DNA of 64,000 bases from Gloeocapsopsis sp. IPPAS B-1203 (GCF_002749975.1 NZ_PEIG01000003.1:248001-312000), one strand, 5' to 3'. Positions 18,396 through 28,090 are shown, counted from the stretch's first letter. Translations and numbers: made by a program. Notes: generated from the sequence alone by a model not told the origin.

Positions 18396-19312
18396 AATGA
18401 CTTAAGGAAAAGGTTTACGCTAGACTGCACCGACCACTGAGGACTAAAGCCTAGAAGTAACTTTGCTTTTGATATATCTGCTTGCGAATGCTGAATATCT
18501 CCAGAACGAGAAAATGAAAATCTAGCTTCTGCGTTCCATTGAGGAAAACAAGCTTTGAGAATATCAACAAGTTGAATAAGAGAAGTTGCTTTTCCTGTGC
18601 CTAAATTACAAGTTACGTAGGAACTTGGGGCAAGTGGAATAGTTAAGGCTTTGGCAAAGGCGATCGCGACATCTTTGACATAGATGAAGTCTCGTGTTTG
18701 AGTTCCATCTCCATAAATTGCGATCGGTAGACCTTGCTGCATTGCTGAAACAAAAACCGAGATTACACCAGAGTATTGACTAGGTAATTGTCCCAAGCCA
18801 AATACATTAAACATTCGTAATGCTACAAATGAAAAACCTAGTTGCTGGGCGAACAAACTCGCATATTGCTCACAAGCTAATTTTTGTAAACCATAAGGAG
18901 AAATAGGACAAGTGTCTTGATGCTCTGAAATAGGCAAATAACTTTGTTTTCCATAGACAGCTGCAGAGCTAGCAAAGACTAACCTGCGGATATTTAGGTC
19001 TTGACACAGTCGAATCACTGCAACCATTGTAGAAAGATTATGATGATGAGCCTCTAGTGGTCTTAGCCAAGATTCTGTTACAGATGGAATAGCGGCTAAA
19101 TGAGCAATTCCATCAATGCTCTCGGCAAAATCTTCTGGCTGACACAAAAATATATCTTTTTGCAGGAATTTTAAACAGGGGTGTTTAGGTAGGTTTTGTA
19201 AGTTACCTGTAGCCAGGTTATCGACTACTGTTACAGTGTGACCTTCTAATAAAAGCTGTTCCGTAACATAAGAGCCAATAAAACCTGCTCCTCCGGTGAC
19301 GATAAAATGCAT
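18383..19312 (-). CDS. NAD-dependent sugar epimerase/dehydratase (extended SDR, GalE-like)
   Basis: 309 aa. GGAGFIGSYVTEQL binds NAD; FASSAAVYGK and YGLQK carry Ser, Tyr and Lys of the catalytic triad; RMFNVFG and YGDGTQTRDFIYVKDVA complete the UDP-hexose epimerase pattern. It probably converts a UDP-linked hexose or hexuronate (C4 epimer) for the polysaccharide. The exact substrate cannot be read from sequence. It overlaps the downstream GT2 gene. Confidence 0.85.
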   Translation of the reverse strand: MHFIVTGGAGFIGSYVTEQLLLEGHTVTVVDNLATGNLQNLPKHPCLKFLQKDIFLCQPEDFAESIDGIAHLAAIPSVTESWLRPLEAHHHNLSTMVAVIRLCQDLNIRRLVFASSAAVYGKQSYLPISEHQDTCPISPYGLQKLACEQYASLFAQQLGFSFVALRMFNVFGLGQLPSQYSGVISVFVSAMQQGLPIAIYGDGTQTRDFIYVKDVAIAFAKALTIPLAPSSYVTCNLGTGKATSLIQLVDILKACFPQWNAEARFSFSRSGDIQHSQADISKAKLLLGFSPQWSVQSSVNLFLKSLCSI

Positions 19313-19392
19313 AAGTTTAAAGTTTGAATAAGCGGCTTGAGTATAAATAACTGTCGTTTTTCAAAATCTTCTCATCCTACGCCATCTGACGC

Positions 19393-20409
19393 TCACCAGC
19401 TCCATTGACGGACAATATTCACAATTTTGCTATTAGCCCTCTTAGTATTAGCCTTTAGCCAGAGATGAACAGGAGCAGGCGCTATCAGCTTTAATAGTGT
19501 TTTCACCCAGTACAAGAGGTAAAAGATCTTCATCTGATACAAGCGGTATAAAATTGGCTGCCGATAAGGCCATAGCGCCTGTTGTAGAGATTCCCAGACT
19601 TCGGTGTCTTTAACTCCTTGTTCAGACAAATACTTCTCTAACCAGTTCAAGAAAGTCAGTTGAGCAGAATTCATCTGGGAAAAATGAAATTCCCCTGTTT
19701 TTACTGCTACATAGCAACTGGAGTCTGGATGCTGTCGATACCTGTCCCAACAGCCACTTTCGACGAATACAGGTGCCTTGAGACACAGCTTGGCAAAGAA
19801 TGCTTGATCCTCATGCAAACCTCGGAAGGTCTCGACAAATCCCCCTATGTCTTTTATTGTCTCCCGTCGGATCAGGACGCCACAAGTAGCAGGTGTTTCA
19901 GCGTCTTCTCCTTGTAAGAACAAAGCAAGCAGTTGCGGTGGCTGTACTAAAGTATCAGGCTGAACACCAAGTTTTCGTTTGCGATCGCGTTGAACATCTT
20001 TAGGTTTCCCTGTCCAGCTGTACCACATCTGAGTAGACCCATAAACCATTGCAGCTTCAGGTTGTGAGTTTAAAATTGCCACTTGTCGCTCTAATTTAGG
20101 CGGCAACCAAATGTCATCTGCATCCAAGAAGGCAATATACTTGCCTTTGGCGTTGCTGATACCCAGGTTGCGCGAAGCACTCATGCCGCAATTTTGATGA
20201 TTGTCGTGTTCTAGATAACGTACTTTCTCAGGATATTGTGTTGCATAGCGTTGGGCAATGGCAGTACTAGCATCAGTTGAACCGTCGTCTACAAGCAACA
20301 ATTCCCAGCGATCGTAGGTCTGGGCAAACACGCTTTCTATAGCTTCTTGGATGAACTTCTCAGCGTTCAGGAAAATGATAATACCAGAAACCAGTGGCTT
20401 GCTACTCAT
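19393..20409 (-). CDS. Family 2 glycosyltransferase
   Basis: 338 aa. The GT2 core is at the N-terminus: PLVSGIIIFLNAEKFIQEAI, LLVDDGSTDASTAIAQRYA, SRNLGISNAKGKYIAFLDADD with the DxD metal site, WLPPKLERQVA. The C-terminal third is amphipathic and Trp/Tyr-rich. It is clearly a duplicate of the N-terminal domain of the GT2-methyltransferase fusion at 21492-23171: the two align along nearly their whole GT parts, including QPEAAMVYGSTQ and WDRYRxHPDS. Probably cytosolic or membrane-associated, adding a sugar to the lipid-linked unit. Confidence 0.88.
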   Translation of the reverse strand: MSSKPLVSGIIIFLNAEKFIQEAIESVFAQTYDRWELLLVDDGSTDASTAIAQRYATQYPEKVRYLEHDNHQNCGMSASRNLGISNAKGKYIAFLDADDIWLPPKLERQVAILNSQPEAAMVYGSTQMWYSWTGKPKDVQRDRKRKLGVQPDTLVQPPQLLALFLQGEDAETPATCGVLIRRETIKDIGGFVETFRGLHEDQAFFAKLCLKAPVFVESGCWDRYRQHPDSSCYVAVKTGEFHFSQMNSAQLTFLNWLEKYLSEQGVKDTEVWESLQQALWPYRQPILYRLYQMKIFYLLYWVKTLLKLIAPAPVHLWLKANTKRANSKIVNIVRQWSW

Positions 20410-20457
20410 TGCCTTTCCTTCCTACTAAAGTTGTGTCCAGCTACACATATAAGCCAT

Positions 20458-21495
20458 TCAGCCATCAAACCACTCCTTCAATCGACGAGCAAACTCTTCC
20501 CCATCCCAGTCCTCAACTACAACACGAGGAAGCTGAAAGCCGTTGGTGTGTGACCAGACAGTCTCAGCATCTGTGGAGCAGGCACAGGTAAATCCGGCTT
20601 GGCGAACAAGGGTAGCTGTCTCTGCCGTATAGTTGCCATGAGGATATGCAAAGCTACTCACTGCATGACCTACGATCTTCTCCAACTGGGCTTTACTTTG
20701 CAGAATTTCATCTTGTTGCAAAGCCAACGGAAGTGTAGAGAGAAACGGGTGTGTCACCGTATGAGAGCCGATTTCAATCAGTCCTTCTTGTTCTAAGGCG
20801 ATCGCTTGCGCTACTGAAAGACAGCGGTGAGTTGGGCGGTTCTCTAGCTCGGTACCAGACCATACAAGGAGATCGTCTAGCACTTTTTGGCGATCGCCTG
20901 CGCGTAAAAAGCATAGTAGTTGATACACTGAGCGATAGAGAGCATGGCGCTGACTAGGGGTATCCTTGTGTTCAAACTGCCAGCAACAATGGCGTTGATA
21001 TGCCTCCTCGGTATAATCAGCTGCTTCGCCTAACTTCCATTGGTAGGTATTGCCGTCAATGCTGAGATGAAGCGTTTCTGGTAGTGTCCCAGGTTGCAAA
21101 AGTAGCCGTTCTAGTTCGTCCCACCAAAATTCACGCTCGTGCCCAATATAGCCACTAGTCAAGAAAACTGTTGCAGGGATGTCGTAGCCCTCTAGCAGCG
21201 GTTTGGCATTGTGGAGATTATCAGCATAACCATCGTCGAAGGTAATGCTGACTGAGCGGTGTGTAAGCTTTCCATCCTGAAGATTCTGAGTTAATTGCTG
21301 CAGTGGCATCGGGCAACCGTATTTTTGCAAAACTTCAAGGTGTTCGGCAAAGTGCTGTGGAGTCACACACAGCGACCAAGGGTCCGAGTCCACTTCAGCC
21401 ACGCGGTGATAAAGTAGGATGAGTCCCCCTGGCTCGAATCTGTTTTTGAGTCGTCTAGCAATCCGCCGCAATTTACTGAGTCCGCATATCCTCAC
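20458..21495 (-). CDS. Polysaccharide deacetylase (NodB-homology, carbohydrate esterase 4)
   Basis: 345 aa. The NodB domain has motif 1 SITFDDGYADN (catalytic base and metal Asp), motif 2 IGSHTVTHPFLS (metal HxxxH) and FAYPHGNYTAETATLV. No signal peptide is visible, so it probably acts on a cytosolic or membrane-attached sugar intermediate rather than on exported polymer. It removes N- or O-acetyl groups. The start overlaps the stop of the GT2-methyltransferase gene in an ATGA junction (21492-21495), indicating tight coupling. Confidence 0.88.
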   Translation of the reverse strand: MRICGLSKLRRIARRLKNRFEPGGLILLYHRVAEVDSDPWSLCVTPQHFAEHLEVLQKYGCPMPLQQLTQNLQDGKLTHRSVSITFDDGYADNLHNAKPLLEGYDIPATVFLTSGYIGHEREFWWDELERLLLQPGTLPETLHLSIDGNTYQWKLGEAADYTEEAYQRHCCWQFEHKDTPSQRHALYRSVYQLLCFLRAGDRQKVLDDLLVWSGTELENRPTHRCLSVAQAIALEQEGLIEIGSHTVTHPFLSTLPLALQQDEILQSKAQLEKIVGHAVSSFAYPHGNYTAETATLVRQAGFTCACSTDAETVWSHTNGFQLPRVVVEDWDGEEFARRLKEWFDG

Positions 21496-23171
21496 GACGC
21501 CACCTCAGGTTTCAGCGCTCTGACTGTGATGATGACTTGATAATTGCGATCGCGGTAGTCTAGTTCTTCTCGATGCAGTTCCTCTGTTGCTAGCCCTTGC
21601 AGAAACGCAGTTGCCGCCAGCACATTTCCATAAGTCTCAACATTGACTGCTGTTGGAAAAACCTCCTCGAACAACCGCTGTGCTGACAGGCTGGTGAAAC
21701 TCCAATACCAAGAATCACCCCACTCGTCGTTGCTGATTTGGCTGATACCTGGAAATGTTACTAGTGCAACTCCACCTGGCTTGAGAATGCGGTAGAGCGT
21801 CTTGAGTGCTGCTGGCACATCGTAAATGAGGTGGAGCGTCTGCGTCAGGATACAGCAGTTGAAGGTATTTGAGGGAATATGGTCAGCACAGGTGAGATCG
21901 CCGAAGATGGTGGCGTCTGTGTTGGTTTCTGCCACGTGTAGTACATCACTTTTCGTAACGCGATCGCCACCAAACTTGCGAGTATAGGAGTTGTCTCCGA
22001 TCTCTAGTACACGCCCTTGAATATCATTAGCATGGCTGGCAAGAAAGTTCTCAATGTAGTAGCGGTCAACCGGAAGACCTCGGTCAAAACCAAATTCTTG
22101 GCTAATTGGTGTTACTCTTCGCAAGTTACCAAAGCGTACCCATCCCACTGGGGGATAATATTTGTGGTGCTGTTGAGTCCGTAACCAGCGGCGAATATGG
22201 ACAGGCAATGTTCGCCGTCCTATTGACTTCAAGAGTCCTTTCATTTGTGCCGCCTGATCAGTTTCAACAACTTCTTTCATATGCTTTCTCAGATGCTGAG
22301 CAAGTTCCAATAGCCGGTACAAGCGCGGATGTTGATAGGGCCACAGTGCTTTTCGTAGCATCTGCCAGATCTCGTTATCCTTGACTCCTTGCGCGGACAA
22401 ATACTTTGCTAGCCAATTCAAAAAAACTAGCCGAACGGAATGGTATTGTCCTGCCTTCGTCACCATAGAACTGCAAGAATCAGGGTGCAGTCGATACCTG
22501 TCCCAACACTCATTTGCTACAAATACAGTTTCTTTGAGGTACACCTTTGTCAAAAAGGCTTGATCTTCGTACATCTGGTACATACCCCGAAAGTCTTCTT
22601 CAAACCCCCCTATCCGTTCCACCACCTCACGGCGTAGTAAAAGATCCGAGGGGCATGGGGCACTAGCTTTTCCTAAGGGATAGCAGGCAGTTAGCAGCGT
22701 TGGTGGTTTAAATAAAGTGTCGGGTTGAACACCCAGATCTGGCACAAAGTCGCGTTGAATATCTTCAGGTTTCTCTGTCCAGCTGTACCAATATTGAGTG
22801 GACCCGTAAACCATAGCAGCCTCAGGCTGTGAATCCAGGATTGCGACTTGCCGTTCCAATTTGTGGGGCAACCACACATCATCAGCATCCAAGAAGGCAA
22901 TATATTTACCTCTGGCATTGCGAATACCCAAGTTGCGCGTCGCACTCATACCACGATTTTGATGATTATCGTGCTCTAAATAGCGCACTTTTGGGTGTCG
23001 TGTTGCATAGTGCTGGGCAGTGGCAGTACTACTGTCAGTTGAGCCATCGTCTACTAGCAAAAGTTCCCAGTGGTCATAAGTCTGAGCAAATACGCTCTCT
23101 ATGGCTTCTTGAATGAACTTCTCAGCGTTTAAGAAAATCACGATCGCCGAGACTAATGGTTTGCTGTTCAT
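21492..23171 (-). CDS. Bifunctional GT2 glycosyltransferase / SAM-dependent methyltransferase
   Basis: 559 aa. Residues ~1-320 are a GT2 domain (VIFLNAEKFIQEAIESVF, LLVDDGSTDSSTATAQ, YIAFLDADDVWLP). Residues ~350-555 are a class I methyltransferase: GRVLEIGDNSYTRKFG is motif I, VAETN holds the acidic residue, LTQTLHLIYD and ILKPGGVALVTFPG are motifs IV-V. The fusion suggests that one protein adds a sugar and another group on the same unit is methylated. The GT half duplicates the protein at 19393-20409. It lies 61 bp after the upstream GT2 gene and overlaps the deacetylase gene by 4 bp. Confidence 0.88.
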   Translation of the reverse strand: MNSKPLVSAIVIFLNAEKFIQEAIESVFAQTYDHWELLLVDDGSTDSSTATAQHYATRHPKVRYLEHDNHQNRGMSATRNLGIRNARGKYIAFLDADDVWLPHKLERQVAILDSQPEAAMVYGSTQYWYSWTEKPEDIQRDFVPDLGVQPDTLFKPPTLLTACYPLGKASAPCPSDLLLRREVVERIGGFEEDFRGMYQMYEDQAFLTKVYLKETVFVANECWDRYRLHPDSCSSMVTKAGQYHSVRLVFLNWLAKYLSAQGVKDNEIWQMLRKALWPYQHPRLYRLLELAQHLRKHMKEVVETDQAAQMKGLLKSIGRRTLPVHIRRWLRTQQHHKYYPPVGWVRFGNLRRVTPISQEFGFDRGLPVDRYYIENFLASHANDIQGRVLEIGDNSYTRKFGGDRVTKSDVLHVAETNTDATIFGDLTCADHIPSNTFNCCILTQTLHLIYDVPAALKTLYRILKPGGVALVTFPGISQISNDEWGDSWYWSFTSLSAQRLFEEVFPTAVNVETYGNVLAATAFLQGLATEELHREELDYRDRNYQVIITVRALKPEVAS

Positions 23172-23232
23172 TTGATTTCCCTGCTACTAGCATTAAACGT
23201 GAGGTGTAGAATCTCCCAGAGGATAAAAGCGC

Positions 23233-24468
23233 TCATGAGCATTGCCTCCGGATTTGTTCAATACGTGCTAAGGAGCGGGAATATTCTCCCAAAAGCCCAA
23301 CAACACCCCCCCACAGTTCCGCTAAAACTATGTCTGGGGGCAAGATATAACGACCTACCAAACTTTTCAGCAGGCGGCGCAACTGATCCTTAAACCACCA
23401 GCCAACGATACGGCGCAGCTTGGAGCGTTGGGATGGATCACTTTGATAAGACTTGACTACAAAAGCCATAAAGCCCATACCCCAACTTTGACAATATTGG
23501 TGGCGCAGTTTTTTATATTCTTGACGATGTTGGTGAAATACTAAATATTGAGGTTCATATACCAGTGGGTAGCCTGCCCGAATTACTCGATAAAAAATAT
23601 CTAAGTCACCGCCGCCTGGAAGAGGGAATCCTGTATCAAGAGCCTCATCGAATCCGCCTAATTTCTGTAAAACCTCTCGGCGAAATGCCATATTACATCC
23701 ATTTCCAAACATTCCGGCTCCGCAAGGGTACATGTAATAGCCAGGTAAGGTTTGTCCATAACGGATTTTCTCAAAACCATTACGAAAGCCCCCATTTTGT
23801 TCTGCTAGAATTTGCGCTTTTGTGGTCAATTCGTAAGGTAAAACTTGTCCTGTGAAAGCAGCTGCATCTGGATTTTCTACCCATGCTTCCATCAGTCCAT
23901 CCAGCCATCTCCGGTCTACCGTTACATCATCATCAACAAAGGCTAAAATTTCGCTAGTTGCTTCGTGCAAAGCTCGATTGCGAGCAAAGTCTAAACCTGG
24001 TTTAGGTTCTCGAACGTAGCGCACACTTGGCAGTGAGGCGACCAATTCTTGGGTTTGTTCATTAGTAGGAGCATTATCAATAACTAAAATTTCAAAGCAA
24101 TAAGAAGCTCTTGATATAGGCTGTTTTAAGTTCAGTAAAGATTTTAAGCAGCGAGCCAGGTTTTTAGGACGATCCTTAGTACAGATAGCAACTGTTAGTG
24201 AGGGCAAATGAGTCGCAGTCGCAGGAGAAACTAGTTCTTCTCGGATACTTTCCTGAAGTAGTTTTGTTCCGACTTCTCGGCTGATTAATTGAGCTAATTC
24301 TTCAGGGGTAAGCACACTTTTTGCTGGTAGTGCTTTCATCAAAAAGCCAATTAGTCTATCTTTGCGCCGCAGGATCAAAGCGATACCTGTATCGCTCTCA
24401 GGAACGCAGATGGTAGGTAGGGGTTGTGTAACTTCGATTTCAGTAATGGTATAGGGCATATGAGACAC
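23233..24468 (-). CDS. Family 2 glycosyltransferase with N-terminal extension
   Basis: 411 aa. An N-terminal region of ~105 residues with no recognised fold precedes the GT2 domain: VAICTKDRPKNLARCL, VIDNAPTNEQT, EPKPGLDFARNRALHEA, FVDDDVTVDRRW (metal site), GNGCNMAFRREVLQKLGG and a gly-rich PLPGGGDLDIFYRV. It is a paralogue of the 17058-18395 gene. It begins 8 bp after the ABC exporter stop, so it is in the same operon. It probably adds a sugar to the exported glycan. Confidence 0.88.
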   Translation of the reverse strand: MSHMPYTITEIEVTQPLPTICVPESDTGIALILRRKDRLIGFLMKALPAKSVLTPEELAQLISREVGTKLLQESIREELVSPATATHLPSLTVAICTKDRPKNLARCLKSLLNLKQPISRASYCFEILVIDNAPTNEQTQELVASLPSVRYVREPKPGLDFARNRALHEATSEILAFVDDDVTVDRRWLDGLMEAWVENPDAAAFTGQVLPYELTTKAQILAEQNGGFRNGFEKIRYGQTLPGYYMYPCGAGMFGNGCNMAFRREVLQKLGGFDEALDTGFPLPGGGDLDIFYRVIRAGYPLVYEPQYLVFHQHRQEYKKLRHQYCQSWGMGFMAFVVKSYQSDPSQRSKLRRIVGWWFKDQLRRLLKSLVGRYILPPDIVLAELWGGVVGLLGEYSRSLARIEQIRRQCS

Positions 24469-24476
24469 ACTTGGTC

Positions 24477-26270
24477 TTAAGTCAGCACACTGCGGTATTG
24501 CAGGTGGTAGAGTTTGGCAAACATGCCATTGAGTTTTAACAAATGCTGTAAGTTACCTTGTTCGACGACTCGTCCCTCATCCAACACCACAATCTGATCG
24601 GCTTGTTCTATCGTCGATAAGCGATGGGCGATCGCAATTACTGTACGATCCTGACTAAAGGTGTTGATTGCCTTCTGAATTAGATGCTCCGAGACACTAT
24701 CAAGCGCATTAGTAGCTTCATCTAAAATCAGAATTTCTGGGTTGCGTAAAATGGCACGCGCTAAGGCAATACGCTGTCGCTGTCCGCCTGAAAGGCGAAT
24801 CCCCTGATCCCCTACTTGGGTATCGTAGCCTTGAGGTAGATTGCTGATAAATTCCTGGGCATGGGCTTGTCTAGCTGCTGCTATAATTTCGGCTTCTGTC
24901 GCCTCTAATCGACCATAAGCGATGTTCTCCCGCACAGTTGCATTGAAAATATGAATATCCTGACTAACAATGGCAATGCGGCTACGCCAGTCAGTAAGAT
25001 TAAGCTGACGCAACGGGCAATCATCTACATAAATCTCTCCCTCCGTAACGTCGTAGAATCGGCAGATTAGGCTAATCAGTGTGGATTTACCTGCACCTGA
25101 AGAACCCACTAAGGCAGTAGTTTTAGCTCGTGGAATTTGGATGGAAACGTTACGCAATGCAGATTTATCCAGGGGGTTGTAGCAAAAGGAAACAGATTCA
25201 AAATAAATGGCTTGCTTCAGACCTTTGAAGGAAGTTCGACCAGAGCGAATATATGGTTTATCTGAACAGTCTAGAAAGGACATGACATCCTCTACAGAAG
25301 GTATCAAAGCATTCAGACCAACTCGGGCACTATCTAACTGCTTCACCTTGGGTTGTAGACGATAGAGAATAAAGATAAAAGTTAGCAAGGTCGGTAGGGT
25401 AGCTCGGTCTTGAAGAAGTGCGATGACTAGAATGCATAGCAGTAGAGCAGCAGAGAGAACTTCAGACAGCGGCTCTATAGTCGCGTAAAGCTGATCGAGC
25501 TTCATAGAAGTATTACGCACCTGCGCTGATGCTTGGTCAAAACGCTTCTGCTCGTAAGATTCTTGACCAAAAGCCCGAATGAGCCTCATACCATAAAACC
25601 CTTCGAGCATTCGGTTGGCAAGATGATCATTCGCTTGCACTGCCTGTTTCCCCAGCTGCTTTGCTTGGCGTGACACTTGCTGGATACTGAACGAAATTAG
25701 TATCAGGGCTACTGCAACCAATAAAGTTAGTTGCCAAGAGACAAGCAGTAGCAGCATGACAAAAACAAAAATTGTACAGGTACTGATAACGAGGTCAACC
25801 AAGAGTGACAGGGCATCACAGGCTCGCCAGGTTTCAGTGGCTAGTGTGTTCAGCAGTTTACCTGATTGATTAGAATCTAAAAAGCTGTAGCTTACTTTCA
25901 GTAGTTGCTTAAAAACACTGGAGCGTAATCGATAACTAATATGTGAGTAGAGCCAAGAAAAAAGAATCGCATTGCTGTAGGAAAGGCAATTTTTGAGAAG
26001 AACACTACTGAATATGCCTAAGGGAATAATTAAAAGACGATGATTGGACGGAACGTAAATAAATAATTGATTGAGAAAATTTAATAATAAATTGCTGCTG
26101 ACTGATTGAGAAGTTGTTTGCTCCAAACTTTGAAGAAAAGGGATAAATAAACTAATTCCCAATCCTTCCGACAGAGAAGACAATAGCCCTAAGATGATGA
26201 TTAATGGAATTACCCAAGGATAAGGCTTGAGCAGTGGTAGCAGTTGTCTAATTGTCTGTGCCTCTTTCAT
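24477..26270 (-). CDS. ABC exporter, fused membrane and ATPase domains (HepA/MsbA type)
   Basis: 597 aa half-transporter. Six membrane segments (~residues 20-320) precede an ATPase domain: Walker A GSSGAGKSTLISL, Q-loop IVSQDIHIFN, signature LSGGQRQRIALARAI, Walker B EILILDEATNALD and switch His AHRLST. As a homodimer it would move a lipid-linked substrate across the inner membrane. The closest functional parallel is HepA, needed for heterocyst polysaccharide deposition in Anabaena, which fits its position as first gene of an operon of glycosyltransferases. Export of lipid-linked sugar units is inferred. Confidence 0.9.
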   Translation of the reverse strand: MKEAQTIRQLLPLLKPYPWVIPLIIILGLLSSLSEGLGISLFIPFLQSLEQTTSQSVSSNLLLNFLNQLFIYVPSNHRLLIIPLGIFSSVLLKNCLSYSNAILFSWLYSHISYRLRSSVFKQLLKVSYSFLDSNQSGKLLNTLATETWRACDALSLLVDLVISTCTIFVFVMLLLLVSWQLTLLVAVALILISFSIQQVSRQAKQLGKQAVQANDHLANRMLEGFYGMRLIRAFGQESYEQKRFDQASAQVRNTSMKLDQLYATIEPLSEVLSAALLLCILVIALLQDRATLPTLLTFIFILYRLQPKVKQLDSARVGLNALIPSVEDVMSFLDCSDKPYIRSGRTSFKGLKQAIYFESVSFCYNPLDKSALRNVSIQIPRAKTTALVGSSGAGKSTLISLICRFYDVTEGEIYVDDCPLRQLNLTDWRSRIAIVSQDIHIFNATVRENIAYGRLEATEAEIIAAARQAHAQEFISNLPQGYDTQVGDQGIRLSGGQRQRIALARAILRNPEILILDEATNALDSVSEHLIQKAINTFSQDRTVIAIAHRLSTIEQADQIVVLDEGRVVEQGNLQHLLKLNGMFAKLYHLQYRSVLT

Positions 26271-26926
26271 TGAGAATAACCTTCCGTATGAGGTGGAAGG
26301 GAATTAATTTGTTCCACTATATACAAATGCTGTTTAGCAACTCAGATATCTTTGCTGAATGAAAGTATTGAGCTTGGTATCTTGTAGAATTTGCTTTTAC
26401 GCATTTCTTGAGAGCTTATAGCTGGTGGTAATTCTTAACCTCTGCTAGGTACAAGATAGCCACTCACTCTGGTGATTCGCCAATGATGTTGCAAATACTT
26501 ACCTATAAGAGACTTTGCAACTTGCTCGCTTCTCTCGAGGCTATCACTGTGAAAATACTTATTTTTTTTCAGTCTTCATAACTGTTTTTTAGCTTTATTC
26601 ATTTTCTTTAACTTTCACCTACTTTAGTTTAAGTATGCAAATGACCTGTTTGCGATCGCGTATATGAATAGGTATAAGTTATCTGACTACAGTACAAAAA
26701 CTCGTAAAAGTAGATCTGCAAGACCAATCATTAATGGATCATTACTTATTTAGCACTACCCACAGCCAGGTCATAGCAACATGATCGTAAAATCACCAAA
26801 CTAAAATTCACCTGTGCAGAATTTACTGAATTATACTGAAGTACTTCAAGTGACAACGAAAATATAATTTAATCACTAGTTCACAGAAACTAACTTTTGT
26901 GAGCATACCCTAGTTGTTTTCAAGTA
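26271..26926. other. Intergenic region with divergent promoters and inverted repeats
   Basis: It separates operon 2 (minus) from the secreted-protein gene (plus). GTTGCAAA at 26488-26495 is mirrored by TTTGCAAC at 26514-26521. A second GCAAA/TTTGC pair sits at 26637-26653, within the element listed separately. No reading frame is credible. Confidence 0.5.
26631..26669. promoter_or_regulatory. Shared upstream element with GCAAA-N7-TTTGC inverted repeat (copy 1)
   Basis: AAGTATGCAAA, seven bases ending CCTG, TTTGCGATCGCGT and a trailing GAAT match the sequence at 41818-41856 in most positions. The core is GCAAA-N7-TTTGC followed directly by a HIP1 octamer. It lies ~360 bp before the ABC exporter start and ~290 bp before the secreted-protein start. 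It is a candidate binding site for a regulator of the polysaccharide operons. Confidence 0.45.
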
Positions 26927-28090
26927 ATGTTAGAAATTATGTACATTATTTGTTGCTCAGGAATAAAGAAGCTTCTATTGCCTAGCAAAAGTGCACTTGT
27001 TCTGAGTATAACGGTTGGTATTGGTGTTGGAAATTATTCAACAATAGCTGCTAACAAAACCGCTAACTTTAACTCCAATATCGGTACTAGTGATAGTACC
27101 ATCCTTGCTACCAATAAGCTACGTCCTACACGGAATAAGTGGCTGTGGCCTTTTGCATCCACATCTCCTTGGAATATGCCTATTGGCTCAAACGCACGCT
27201 ACGTGCCAGCAAACATTCAGAAGGCAGAATGGGTATCGGCGGATGTGGAATACTTGTATAAGCTCAAAGCTGACAATCCTGTGCGGTCGGTCTATATCCC
27301 TGGCGCCTGGGGACCCGGACGTTGCACGGGAACTTCCCCTCAAGGAACGCTACAGCTTCCTGATGATCTAATCGTTCCAGATGCTACTAGATACAGTACG
27401 CCTAACAATGCGGCTGCTTTCCTCTTACCTGATGGGAAAACGCTCGTACAGCTTAACCCGCTTACACGTTGTACTGCGGGAGGAAATGTGTACGGATGGC
27501 GTACTGAGGACGTCAGTATCTACGGAGATGGGTTACGTGGAGGTCGCGGAGGATCTGGTCTTTCAAGTATCGGTGGCTCAATTCGTCTAGGCGAACTCAC
27601 GGGTACTAAACCTATTCGTCATGCATTGAAAATAAACCTTTGGGCAAACAAATATTTACACTATTCCTCATCTAATCCAGGATATCGCTGGCCAGCAGAT
27701 CGCGCTGATAGCTATGCTGCCCAGCACTACAAAGGTACTAATCCTAAACTTGTGATGGGGACACTGCTAGCAATCCCACCAAATGTGACAAGAGCAAGCC
27801 TTGGTCTTCAGACACCCGCTGGACGAAAACTCTTCCACGCACTCCAAAATTATGGAGGTTACGTTGTTGATGATTCTGCTGGGGATGCACACTACTTATC
27901 GATGGAAAAGGGAGTCTTGGAGGAGTTCCGTGCTACCTTTGGCTATGAATTTTATGGTACAAGTGGAACTTTTTACAACGACCTTACGAAGCTGTTCAAA
28001 GCGCTTTACATCATTGACAATAATGGACCAAATAGTGTCGGAGGCGGTGGTACACCACGAGTTTCTATGGCACCGCCAATCGGAAATTGA
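26927..28090 (+). CDS. Secreted protein of unknown function in the polysaccharide island
   Basis: 387 aa. An N-terminal hydrophobic stretch (KSALVLSITVGIGVGNYSTIAA, in two parts, residues ~20-42) looks like a signal peptide. The mature part is rich in Gly, Ser, Trp and Tyr: WPFASTSPWNMPIGSNARY at ~res 73-91, GLRGGRGGSGLSSIGGSIR at ~res 204-222, then a segment on reduction to HALKINLW. The C-terminal block LGLQTPAGRKLFHALQNYGG, then YVVDDSAGDAH, resembles a widespread family of secreted proteins of unknown activity seen next to polysaccharide genes in several phyla (recollection, not a search). The only plus-strand gene in the island. A glycan-binding or lyase-like role is possible; no catalytic site is evident. 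Confidence 0.75.
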   Translation: MLEIMYIICCSGIKKLLLPSKSALVLSITVGIGVGNYSTIAANKTANFNSNIGTSDSTILATNKLRPTRNKWLWPFASTSPWNMPIGSNARYVPANIQKAEWVSADVEYLYKLKADNPVRSVYIPGAWGPGRCTGTSPQGTLQLPDDLIVPDATRYSTPNNAAAFLLPDGKTLVQLNPLTRCTAGGNVYGWRTEDVSIYGDGLRGGRGGSGLSSIGGSIRLGELTGTKPIRHALKINLWANKYLHYSSSNPGYRWPADRADSYAAQHYKGTNPKLVMGTLLAIPPNVTRASLGLQTPAGRKLFHALQNYGGYVVDDSAGDAHYLSMEKGVLEEFRATFGYEFYGTSGTFYNDLTKLFKALYIIDNNGPNSVGGGGTPRVSMAPPIGN

